From Halovenus sp. (lineage in GTDB: Archaea > Halobacteriota > Halobacteria > Halobacteriales > Haloarculaceae), in assembly GCA_028275145.1 (NCBI GenBank), contig JAQCNG010000092.1:1-14339 (forward strand): a stretch of DNA of 14,339 nucleotides, read 5' to 3'. The position numbers and the translations under genes were made by a program. The stretch's first letter is position 1; every line of letters starts with the position of its first letter. Shown here one piece after another: positions 6,355-13,657 of the stretch. The notes below the pieces were generated by a model. It saw nothing but the letters and a program-made list of their open reading frames with translations. It was not told the DNA's origin and ran no database searches.

Positions 6355-7805
6355 GCGAGCGCGGGCGGACGACGACCTACACCGCGCGGTTCGCGGGGTT
6401 CGTCGCGCTGCTGGGCGTGCTGGTCGGGGTTGGACTGGTCACGTTCAACCCCGTTGCGTTCGCCGCGGCGACGCTGCCGCTTGCCGTTCTGCTCGCGGGC
6501 CTCGTCGGGCAACCGGGCGCGCCCGGCGACAGCCTCGAGGTCTCTCGCGAGGTCACGCCCGCACGGCCGCGACCGGCCGAGCAGGTAACCGTCACGGTGA
6601 CCGTCGAGAACACGGGTGAGTCGACGCTCGCGGACCTGCGACTGGTCGATGGCGTCCCCGACGCGCTCGGGGTCGTCGCGGGACAGCCACGGGCGAGCGG
6701 ACCGCTCGAACCTGGCGAGACGGTCACCCTCGAGTACGAGGTGCTCGCCCGCCGGGGACAGTACACGTTCGACCCGCCGGTCGCCCGCTCGCGGACGGTG
6801 CTCGGTTCGATGTGGGTCGAGGAGTCGCTGGCGGCGGCGGGCGGTTCGACGCTCCGGTGTGCCGTCACCGCGGAGGACATCCCGATCGAGGCGGAGGGGA
6901 GCCAGTTCGTCGGTGACCTGCTGTCGGCAACCGGCGGCGAGGGCGTCGAGTTCTACGCCACCCGGGAGTACCGCCGCGGCGACCCGCCCTCGCGGGTCCA
7001 CTGGCGAGAGCTGGCAAAGCGGGGTGAACTCTCGACGATCACCTACCGGGAGCGCCGGTCGGCGGAGATAACGCTCATCACCGACGCCCGGGCGAGCGCC
7101 CGGGTCAGCGCCGGGCCGGGCGAACCCGCCGGGGCACTGCTCGCGGCGTACGCGACCTACCAGTTGCTGGCGCCGCTGGTGGGGCGTGGTCACCGTGTCG
7201 GCGTCGCCGCGCTCGGGATGGAGCCGACGGCCGGGCGGGGGTTTCCCGTCCGGCGTATCGACCACGGCCGCGGCGACAAACAGGTCCAGCGCGGGCTGGA
7301 CCTGCTCGGCGACGTGGACAGCCAGGTCCAGGCGGTGGTGCCGTCGGAGGTGGTCCGGCGCATCGGCACCGAGCGCGACGACGAGCCACATCTCGCCGCG
7401 GGGAGCCCGGCGGCCTCGCTGCTGGACAGGCAGGCACCGGTGTCGGTCGGCGAGTTCAGCGACCACCTCGCCGGGTGGACCGGGTCGACCACGCAGTTTG
7501 TCTGTGTCACGCCGCTGCTCGACGCGCCGGTCCACGGACTCTGCCGGCGACTCGAGCGCGAACACCCGCCGGTCGTCATCAGCCCCGACGTGACCGTCCC
7601 GATCGCCGACCGCGGAGACGAGCGCCGCCCGGACAACAGCCTGATGGGGCACACAGCACGCGACAGCGTCCCCGCGCGCACCCTGCGTCTCCAGCGGGCG
7701 ACCCGTATCGACTGGCTCCGCCAGCACGGCGCGACGGTCGTCGACTGGGACCCCGCCCGCCCGCTGGCGGTCGCCTGCGAGAACCAGACGCTCCCGGGGG
7801 TGTGA
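6351..7805 (+). CDS. DUF58 domain protein with CARDB-like region (set A)
   Basis: This 484-residue protein begins with two membrane helices (about residues 14-33 and 35-53). Next comes a beta domain (~65-150) with VTVTVTVENTGESTLADLRL, resembling CARDB/DUF11-type folds that bring conserved 'xVxNxG' strands. The DUF58 signature follows: REYRRGDPPSRVHWRELAKRGEL (205-227, with REY, GD, R and W conserved). A von Willebrand A-like strand ends in ITDARASA (243-250). The metal-site motif DxSxS of true vWA domains is D-A-R-A-S here, so metal binding may be altered. DUF58 proteins are regular partners of MoxR ATPases and are thought to be recruited or remodelled by them. The C-terminal stretch (~380-470) alternates strands and helices as expected for the vWA-like fold. 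A GTG start with a 4-base GTGA overlap couples it to the gene before. Confidence 0.88.
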   Translation: MSERGRTTTYTARFAGFVALLGVLVGVGLVTFNPVAFAAATLPLAVLLAGLVGQPGAPGDSLEVSREVTPARPRPAEQVTVTVTVENTGESTLADLRLVDGVPDALGVVAGQPRASGPLEPGETVTLEYEVLARRGQYTFDPPVARSRTVLGSMWVEESLAAAGGSTLRCAVTAEDIPIEAEGSQFVGDLLSATGGEGVEFYATREYRRGDPPSRVHWRELAKRGELSTITYRERRSAEITLITDARASARVSAGPGEPAGALLAAYATYQLLAPLVGRGHRVGVAALGMEPTAGRGFPVRRIDHGRGDKQVQRGLDLLGDVDSQVQAVVPSEVVRRIGTERDDEPHLAAGSPAASLLDRQAPVSVGEFSDHLAGWTGSTTQFVCVTPLLDAPVHGLCRRLEREHPPVVISPDVTVPIADRGDERRPDNSLMGHTARDSVPARTLRLQRATRIDWLRQHGATVVDWDPARPLAVACENQTLPGV

Positions 7806-7809
7806 CCCA

Positions 7810-9564
7810 ATGGCTCCGCCCGACCCACGAGACGACCGCTCCCGGGGGTCCCAGCGCCGGGAGTCCCGTCACGGTCGGCCGTCCCAACAGGCAGACCGTG
7901 GTCGGCCATCCGGGGATGGGCCGATACGCGACGGCGGGCGGCGGTCGGGGCCGGCGGTGGGTCCGGGGGTCAGATCGTCGCCGGGGTCGGCGGGCGGCGA
8001 GCGCGGACCGGACGACGGACCGTCGCGGCCGCCGGCCGGCGGGAGACCCGGCGGGGCGCGCGTCGACACGAGGGCGACAACCGCCGGCCTGCTCCCCGAC
8101 GGGCCGGGCCTCGCGGTGCTCGGACTGGTGACAGTCGGCATCGTCGCGCTGGGGGTGGCACTCGGGTACGACACCGTCGCACTGGCGTTGCTCTGTGGAA
8201 CGGGCGCACTCGGTGCCGTCGGCGTCCGGGTGGTCACCCGGGACAACAGGAACGGGGCCGGCGTGGCGCTGCTGTGGGTGGCCGCGTTCGCGTTCGCGGC
8301 GCTGTCGATGGTGCTGATGGGGCAGTCGGGCGGGGGACTGGCCTCGCTGCTGGCCGCGCTGGGCGTCGCGGCGGCGGCGGCGCTCGCACCGTTTGCCGTC
8401 CTCGGGAGCACGGTCAGACTGTACGGGCACGGCGCCGGCCGGCAGGTGATACGTCGCTACGTGCTCGGGGCGCTCCTGCTGGGTGGAATCGCCGTGGCGC
8501 TGGTCGTCGGTTCGCGGCTGCTGTCGCTCGGCTGGGATATCCTGCCGCCCGCGCTCACCGGGTCGCTGGCCTCGGGGTCGCTGGCGGTACAGGTCGTCAC
8601 CGCGGTTGTTGTCTACGGGGCCGCGCTGGTCGTCGGGGTCCGGGTGGCCCGGGCGCTCCCGATGGCCGTGTTCGTGGCGCCATCGGCCTTCGACCGCGTC
8701 CGCCGGACCCGCGAGGCAATCGAGCGGGTGTACTACTACGGACTCCGGGCCGTCGCAATCTACCTGGTGGCGGCGCAGGTGGGGCTTCTCCTGCTGGCCG
8801 GAAGCGCGAGCGAGACAGAGGCGCTCCGGACAGTCCTCCGGGCCACGGCACCGCAGTCGGTTGTCGCGGCCGTTGGCACGGTCACGGCCGCTCTGGCCGG
8901 CGTGCTGGTCGTGCTCTGGGTGCTCCGGACGGTTGGCGGGTTCACCCGGGCCGGTGTCGTCTCCATCATCCTGCCGCCGGTGGTGGCCGGCGCTCTCGCC
9001 GTGGTGGTCTCGACGACGGCGGCAGACCGGACCGGCTCGTTTGTCGACAGGTTCGTCCGGCCGAGCGTGTTCGAGTCGTTTCTGGTCGACGTCTCGCCGG
9101 GGGTGTTCGTCGGTCTGCTCGCGGTGCTGTCTCTCGCGTGTGCGGTGGTGTTCAGCGTGCCGACGCTCGTCGCCGGACAGGGTCTGGGCGACGAGTCGCT
9201 GGCCGGCATCGCCTCGGCCGCTGTCGCGGTGGTGCTGGTGGTGGTCGTCGCGGTGCTCGCCGGCCGGGGACTGGTTGTCGTCGCCGGCGTCGCACTCGCC
9301 ACGCTGGTCTGGGAGTTCGGCGAGTTCGCAACCGTCGCCTCGGGTGAACTCGCCGGCCCGGCGGGGGGCCTGCCGGACGGGTTCAGTCGTCTGGCCTCGG
9401 TCCACGCCGTCGCGACGCTGGCCGTCACCGGCGGGGCCGCGGTGCTCGGGACGCTCGTGTTCGTCGTCGCGGCCGGGTCCGGGCTCTCGACGACTGTCGG
9501 CGCGGTGGTGGTGCTCCTCACCGGGGTCGGTGTCGCCGCGCTGACGCTGCTGTTGAACGGGTAG
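7810..9564 (+). CDS. Polytopic membrane protein, ~13 helices (DUF7519-like C-terminus, set A)
   Basis: This 584-residue protein is the last gene of set A. From residue ~100 to the end there are about 13 hydrophobic helices, with small charged loops such as FDRVRRTREAIERVYYYG (294-311). The C-terminal part around VWEFGEFATVASGELAG (500-516) and LASVHAVATLAVTGG (528-542) aligns with the short set B membrane protein. From memory that family is DUF7519 in haloarchaea, unchecked. The first ~95 residues are Arg/Pro/Gly-rich and look non-native. Another frame offers a GTG at 7802 that would overlap the preceding stop as GTGA, the arrangement used elsewhere in this cluster. The true N-terminus may therefore involve a frameshift somewhere before ~8070. 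No function can be assigned; a membrane platform for the DUF58/DUF4129 proteins is inference only. Confidence 0.7.
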   Translation: MAPPDPRDDRSRGSQRRESRHGRPSQQADRGRPSGDGPIRDGGRRSGPAVGPGVRSSPGSAGGERGPDDGPSRPPAGGRPGGARVDTRATTAGLLPDGPGLAVLGLVTVGIVALGVALGYDTVALALLCGTGALGAVGVRVVTRDNRNGAGVALLWVAAFAFAALSMVLMGQSGGGLASLLAALGVAAAAALAPFAVLGSTVRLYGHGAGRQVIRRYVLGALLLGGIAVALVVGSRLLSLGWDILPPALTGSLASGSLAVQVVTAVVVYGAALVVGVRVARALPMAVFVAPSAFDRVRRTREAIERVYYYGLRAVAIYLVAAQVGLLLLAGSASETEALRTVLRATAPQSVVAAVGTVTAALAGVLVVLWVLRTVGGFTRAGVVSIILPPVVAGALAVVVSTTAADRTGSFVDRFVRPSVFESFLVDVSPGVFVGLLAVLSLACAVVFSVPTLVAGQGLGDESLAGIASAAVAVVLVVVVAVLAGRGLVVVAGVALATLVWEFGEFATVASGELAGPAGGLPDGFSRLASVHAVATLAVTGGAAVLGTLVFVVAAGSGLSTTVGAVVVLLTGVGVAALTLLLNG

Positions 9565-10560
9565 TCAGGCCTCGTCCATCCCGGGAACCGGAACAGAGTC
9601 GAGCGCCCCGTCGACGATGCGGGTGCGGTCGACGTTGCGGATGGAAGCGTCAGTCGTGAGCACGAGGCGGTGGGCGTACACCGGCCGGGCGAGTCGTTTC
9701 ACGTCCTCGGGTGTGACGTACGCCCGCCCCCGGATGACCGCGAGTGCGCGGGTGACCTCGAACAGCGCCTGGATGCCCCGCGGCGAGACGCCCACCTCCA
9801 CACTGCTGTCCTGGCGTGTGTACGACGCGATATCGACCATGTACCGCTTGACTTTGTCGTCGACGGCGGTTTCCTCGGCGGTCACCTGGAGGCTACGGAC
9901 GGTCGTCGGGTCCGTCACCGCATCGACGGAGGGCAGCTGTGTGCGGCGCTGCTCGCGGCGGTCGAGCAGTTCCACCTCGCCGTCGGTGCCGGGATAGCCG
10001 AGTTTCGTCTTGACCGCAAAGCGGTCCCGCTGTGCCTCGGGCAACTCGAAGGTCCCCTCCTGTTCGATCGGGTTCTGTGTCGCAATCACGAAAAACGGTC
10101 GGGGGAGCGTGTAGGTGGTGCCGCTGGCGCTGACCTGGCGCTCGCCCATCGCCTCGAGCAGCGCGGCCTGTGTCTTTGGCGGTGCCCGGTTTATCTCGTC
10201 TGCCAGCACCACGTTGGCAAACACCGGTCCACGCTGGAACTCGAAACTGCCGTCGGCCTCGTTGTAGACGTGCGAGCCGGTGATATCTGCGGGCAGGAGG
10301 TCGGGTGTGAACTGGATGCGCGAGAAGGAGACGCCGAGCGCGCCGGCGAGTGCCCGCGCGGCCACCGTCTTTCCCGTCCCCGGAACGTCCTCGAGTTGGA
10401 CGTGTCCACGGGCGACGATGCCGGCGACCAACAGCTCGAAAAACTCCCGGTCGGCGACGACCGCCTCGCGGAGTTGCTCCACGACCTCGCCTGTCAGCCT
10501 GGCCCCCTCCTCGACCGACAGCGGCGTCACCTCCTCGATTGCCTGCTCGGCCCGTGCCAT
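9565..10560 (-). CDS. MoxR family AAA+ ATPase
   Basis: This 331-residue protein has the normal MoxR length and every expected motif. Walker A is DVPGTGKT (58-65) and Walker B is VVLADEIN (117-124). The MoxR-typical RAPPKTQAALLEAMGERQVS follows, then sensor 1 ATQNP (160-164), the arginine-finger region EAQRDRF (175-181), and sensor 2 SPRG (259-262) before the lid domain. MoxR ATPases are cytoplasmic hexameric chaperone-like machines that act with vWA/DUF58 partners. It is the only AAA+ gene in the window, while two DUF58 genes flank it. The ATG at 10560 was chosen because residues upstream in the same frame (to 10623) are not conserved and cross the probable promoter. No Shine-Dalgarno is present, and a TATA-like element 24-29 bases upstream suggests a leaderless mRNA. 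Its stop codon directly abuts that of the set A membrane protein. Confidence 0.96.
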   Translation of the reverse strand: MARAEQAIEEVTPLSVEEGARLTGEVVEQLREAVVADREFFELLVAGIVARGHVQLEDVPGTGKTVAARALAGALGVSFSRIQFTPDLLPADITGSHVYNEADGSFEFQRGPVFANVVLADEINRAPPKTQAALLEAMGERQVSASGTTYTLPRPFFVIATQNPIEQEGTFELPEAQRDRFAVKTKLGYPGTDGEVELLDRREQRRTQLPSVDAVTDPTTVRSLQVTAEETAVDDKVKRYMVDIASYTRQDSSVEVGVSPRGIQALFEVTRALAVIRGRAYVTPEDVKRLARPVYAHRLVLTTDASIRNVDRTRIVDGALDSVPVPGMDEA

Positions 10561-10583
10561 GGTTCTCTTGACTGCTCGACCCA

Positions 10584-10589
10584 ATTCAA
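10584..10589 (-). promoter_or_regulatory. TATA-like element of the MoxR gene
   Basis: On the minus strand, TTGAAT within the AT-rich ATTGAATT lies 24-29 bases before the MoxR ATG. This spacing fits an archaeal promoter making a leaderless transcript. The sequence is only a partial match to a TATA box. Confidence 0.45.
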
Positions 10590-10670
10590 TCTGTCGAGAC
10601 ACACGACAGACCGGCAAGGTCACACGCGACCGTCGACCTGGCGTCCGGAGGCGATAGACACAATCGGGAG

Positions 10671-10734
10671 TGCCAGTTGGTCACCGGCGACACACGAGGG
10701 TGCCAGTTGGTCACCGGCGACACGCGGGGGTGCC
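10671..10734. repeat. 30-base tandem repeat in the moxR / set B divergent promoter region
   Basis: Two adjacent 30-base units (10671-10700 and 10701-10730) begin TGCCAGTTGGTCACCGGCGA and differ at only two positions; a further TGCC follows. They lie in the 251-base gap between divergent start codons, about 80-140 bases before the set B DUF4129 start and 110-175 before the MoxR start. The 30-base period is close to three helical turns, so two identical protein-binding sites on one DNA face is a reasonable inference. No coding role is evident. Confidence 0.75.
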
Positions 10735-10783
10735 CGCGGCCGCCGCTGATGCCGGCCGACCGGACGACTCCGGCCCGATAGAG

Positions 10784-10791
10784 ATAATTAA
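10784..10791 (+). promoter_or_regulatory. TATA-like element of set B
   Basis: ATAATTAA is the most AT-rich octamer in the gap and is centred about 25 bases before the GTG at 10812. With no Shine-Dalgarno before that GTG, it fits a promoter giving a leaderless set B transcript. Confidence 0.6.
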
Positions 10792-10811
10792 CCGGGACCC
10801 CGAGAGCAACT

Positions 10812-11702
10812 GTGGACCGCCGAACCCTGACTGTCCTCGCGATTGTGGTGCTCGGGGTGGTTGCCCTTGGGCTCTCCGCAGCGACGCTCACCTCGCCGGA
10901 GACCTCCTCGAACGGTGGCGGCCAGTCCGGGGAGACGGGTGGCTCGGTCGTCGACAACCAGACAGACGAGACATCCTCTGAGGGGCCAAATCTCGGCGAC
11001 GTGGAGCCGCTGGTGTTGCTGGTCGCCGGGTTGCTCGTTGTCGCCTCGCTGGTCTACATGGCGCTGTACGAGCGCGGGTGGCTGGTCGCGTTCTGCGTTG
11101 TGCTGGCGGCGATTCTCGTGTTCGGCCTGGTCATCCAGGACCTGGAGTTCCAGCCCTCGGTGTCGAACGGGACTGACGCCGGCAACCCCGGCGAGGGCGG
11201 CCAGGGCGGTGACCAGGAGAGCCCCGATGGCGGCCAGAGCGAGGGCTCCGGGTCGTCGTTCCCCACGTTCCTGCTCGCGGGCGTGTTTCTCGTCCTGTTG
11301 CTGGTCGCGTACGCGGTGCTTGGCCGGACCGTCAGCGACCGCGACGAGAACCCGGTGGAGGACGACGGGACTGTCCAGCCGGAGACGCTCGGCGCGATTG
11401 CCGGGCGGGCGGCCGACCGCATCGAGACGGGAGCAGACAGCACGACGGCCGCCGACAACGAGGTGTATCGGGCCTGGCAGGAGATGACCAGCCGGCTCGA
11501 TGCAACCAACGAGGAGACGACGACCCCCCGCGAGTTCGAGCAACAGGCTGTCGAGGCCGGGATGGCCCCAGAGGACGTCAGTGAAATGACACGACTGTTC
11601 GAGTCCGTCCGTTACGGGGGCGAGGCCGTGACCGACGACCGGGAGCGCCGTGCGGTGACCGTGTTGCGGCGCATCGAATCGAAGTACGGGGGCGAGGGGT
11701 GA
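10812..11702 (+). CDS. Short DUF4129 membrane protein (set B)
   Basis: This 296-residue protein is the first gene of set B. Membrane helices lie at about residues 6-26, 66-86, 89-109 and 151-171, with Gly/Ser/Asp-rich loops at 27-62 and 112-150. The C-terminal DUF4129 domain (~215-292) contains TPREFEQQAVEAG (238-250) and FESVRYG (263-269), closely parallel to TPAEIERRAVERG and FQEVEYG in the set A protein. It lacks the long extracytoplasmic beta region and the Arg-rich amphipathic region of its set A counterpart. A related C-terminal domain occurs next to transglutaminase domains in other prokaryotes, but no transglutaminase motif is present here. The GTG start was chosen because it is followed at once by the first helix and preceded by a well-placed TATA-like element. 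The stop overlaps the next start as GTGA. Confidence 0.85.
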   Translation: MDRRTLTVLAIVVLGVVALGLSAATLTSPETSSNGGGQSGETGGSVVDNQTDETSSEGPNLGDVEPLVLLVAGLLVVASLVYMALYERGWLVAFCVVLAAILVFGLVIQDLEFQPSVSNGTDAGNPGEGGQGGDQESPDGGQSEGSGSSFPTFLLAGVFLVLLLVAYAVLGRTVSDRDENPVEDDGTVQPETLGAIAGRAADRIETGADSTTAADNEVYRAWQEMTSRLDATNEETTTPREFEQQAVEAGMAPEDVSEMTRLFESVRYGGEAVTDDRERRAVTVLRRIESKYGGEG

Positions 11703-13657
11703 ACCGGCGGTATCTCCTCCTCGCGCTCGGTATCGTGCTGTTCGGCGTCGGGATTCTGGAGCGACAGGAGCCGGGAACCGTGCCGGTTCCGGCCGCCGGC
11801 ACCCTGCTGACGGGCTTTGGCGGACTGGTGTTGCTCTACGGGGTGGTGGTGTACCTCCGCTCCCGGGGCCAGCGGTTGGACCACGCCGACACGCCGGAGG
11901 TCGAGATACAGCGACCGACCCGGGTGCCCGGCACCGACCTCGGCGAGACGCTCGACGGGTTCCCCGGCCCCGACGGCCTCTACAGCGACGGGTTCGACAG
12001 CCGCCGGCGCAGACTCGAGGAGGCGGCTGTCGCGGTGCTCGCGAGGCGCAGGGGCCTCGACACTGACCGGGCACGCGAGGCGGTGCGGACGGGCGAGTGG
12101 ACAGAGCGCCGGTGGGCCAGGGCATACCTCGGCGATGATATCCCCGAACCAGAGCGGGAGGTGAGCCTCGCGCGACTGTTCGCGACCGAGTCTGCCCGCG
12201 AGCGCAGCCGTCGCCGGACTGTCGACGCGATTGCGGCGGCCGCCGGCGTCGGGTCGGACGACGGAGCCGTCGACACCGGCCAGGGTGGCGAGGAGACTGT
12301 CGACACCGGCCAGGGTGGCGAGGAGACTGTCGACACCGACCCGGAGGTGCTCGCAGGGGCCGTCGAGGCCGGGACAACGGGTCGGGCCGGGACCGCCGGA
12401 GAGCACAGACGGACCGGCCACTGGGCCGGTGTCGGCCTCGTCGTGCTCGCGTGTGTCGGTCTCGGCCTGGTGCTGGAGGTGCCGGGTGTGTTGCTCGCCG
12501 GTGCGGTCGGTCTGGGCTACGTCGCCTACGCCCGCTCGACCCGACCCGGCGCGGTCGACCTGGCTGCCAGCCGCTCGGTGAGCGACACCGAACCCGACCC
12601 CGGTGACACCGTCGAGGTGACGGTCACGGTCACGAACCAGGGGGGGTTCTGTCCGGACCTCCGCATGGTCGACGGCGTCCCGGAGTCGCTGTCGGTGGCC
12701 GAGGGCTCGCCCCGGTGTGGGACCGCACTGCGCGCCGGTGGGTCGGTCACGTTCTCGTACACGCTGCGGGCGACGGCGGGGACCCACGAGTTCGGTCCGG
12801 TGCTCGTTCTCGCGCGGAACCTCTCTGGGTCGGTCGAGCGCGAGCGGTGTCTCGAAGCCGCATCGAGACTCCGGGCGGTGCCGTCGCCGGTACCGGTTCA
12901 GGTGTCGGTGCCGCTGCGTCGCCAGCCGACCCGGTACGCGGGCGACCGGACGACAGACACCGGCGGCGACGGCATCGAGTTTCGCTCGGTCCGGGAGTAC
13001 AGACCGGGCGACAGTCTGACCCGCATCGACTGGAACCGGCGGGCCCGGACCGGCGAGTTGACCACCCTCGAGTTCAACCGCGAGCGGGCCACCCGGGTCG
13101 TGCTGTTGCTGGACACGCGCCGGAGCGTACGCGTGGGCCCGGAGCCCGCCGGACCGGACGCCGTGACGCGGGCGGTGGCCGGGGCACAGCGGCTGTTTCC
13201 GGCACTGCTCGACGACGGCCACCAGGTCGGCATCGCGACGCTCGGCGCCGGCGAGCAGTACCTCGCGCCCGACACCGGCAGGAGCCACCGCAAACAGGGC
13301 CGGGACCTGCTCGCCGCCGGGCCGGCCTCCCACGTGCGGACCAGCCACTACTCGCGGCCGTGGTACTGGATTCCGAAGCTCCGCGCGCGGTTCCCGGAGG
13401 ACACACAGTTGCTCGTGCTCTCGCCGCTGGTCGACGCACAGACGGTCCGTATCGTCCGCCAGCTCGAGGCCTACGGCTACCCGACGACAGTCGTCAGCCC
13501 GGACCCGACGACCACCGAGACACCGGGCCACCGGCTGATGGGGGCCCGGCGGGCGCTGTTGGTGAGCGCGCTCAGAGGCGCAGGGGTGCCGGTGCTCGAC
13601 TGGGAGGCATCGACGTCGCTGGAGGAACTGCTCACCAGGGAGGTGGCGGCCCGATGA
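11699..13657 (+). CDS. Fused GEWT-domain (DUF7269-like) and DUF58 protein (set B)
   Basis: This 652-residue protein joins two units that are separate genes in set A. Residues 1-185 have two membrane helices (~5-20, ~36-53) and the helical domain with AREAVRTGEWTERRWARAYL (125-144). A linker at 190-215 contains two identical ten-residue units. Residues ~240-276 bring two more helices, then a beta domain with VEVTVTVTNQGG (305-316) and LRMVDGVPESL, matching the set A DUF58 N-terminus. The DUF58 core REYRPGDSLTRIDWNRRARTGEL-like segment spans 432-453, and the vWA-like strand ends LLLDTRRSVR (469-478). As in set A, the metal-site motif is D-x-R-x-S. The likely role is as partner of the neighbouring MoxR ATPase, held at the membrane. 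The GTG start overlaps the previous stop by 4 bases, and the stop overlaps the next ATG by 4 bases. Confidence 0.87.
   Translation: MNRRYLLLALGIVLFGVGILERQEPGTVPVPAAGTLLTGFGGLVLLYGVVVYLRSRGQRLDHADTPEVEIQRPTRVPGTDLGETLDGFPGPDGLYSDGFDSRRRRLEEAAVAVLARRRGLDTDRAREAVRTGEWTERRWARAYLGDDIPEPEREVSLARLFATESARERSRRRTVDAIAAAAGVGSDDGAVDTGQGGEETVDTGQGGEETVDTDPEVLAGAVEAGTTGRAGTAGEHRRTGHWAGVGLVVLACVGLGLVLEVPGVLLAGAVGLGYVAYARSTRPGAVDLAASRSVSDTEPDPGDTVEVTVTVTNQGGFCPDLRMVDGVPESLSVAEGSPRCGTALRAGGSVTFSYTLRATAGTHEFGPVLVLARNLSGSVERERCLEAASRLRAVPSPVPVQVSVPLRRQPTRYAGDRTTDTGGDGIEFRSVREYRPGDSLTRIDWNRRARTGELTTLEFNRERATRVVLLLDTRRSVRVGPEPAGPDAVTRAVAGAQRLFPALLDDGHQVGIATLGAGEQYLAPDTGRSHRKQGRDLLAAGPASHVRTSHYSRPWYWIPKLRARFPEDTQLLVLSPLVDAQTVRIVRQLEAYGYPTTVVSPDPTTTETPGHRLMGARRALLVSALRGAGVPVLDWEASTSLEELLTREVAAR
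12271..12338 (+). repeat. 30-base in-frame tandem repeat at the fusion linker
   Basis: Two identical 30-base units (12271-12300 and 12301-12330) are followed by eight matching bases of a third. Together they encode two ten-residue VDTGQGGEET units and the start of VDT again. The period is a multiple of three, so copy-number change by slippage would keep the frame. The repeat lies between the GEWT domain and the first DUF58-side membrane helix. Confidence 0.9.
13639..13645 (+). promoter_or_regulatory. Shine-Dalgarno of the last set B gene
   Basis: GGAGGTG inside the end of the fused DUF58 gene ends 8 bases before the ATG at 13654. It supports that start and indicates translation from the shared mRNA. 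Confidence 0.7.

Noticed and set aside
7579..9405. A 608-codon open frame on the minus strand opposite the set A membrane gene
   Set aside because: Its product is Arg/His/Gln/Pro-rich with no recognisable motif. It mirrors the GC-rich codon pattern of the + strand gene, which has clear membrane helices.
9565..10623. A longer MoxR reading from a start at 10623
   Set aside because: The extra 21 residues are not typical of MoxR, and the segment contains the probable TATA-like element of the gene.
10671..10734. CRISPR array
   Set aside because: The two 30-base copies are directly adjacent with no spacers, so this is a simple tandem repeat.
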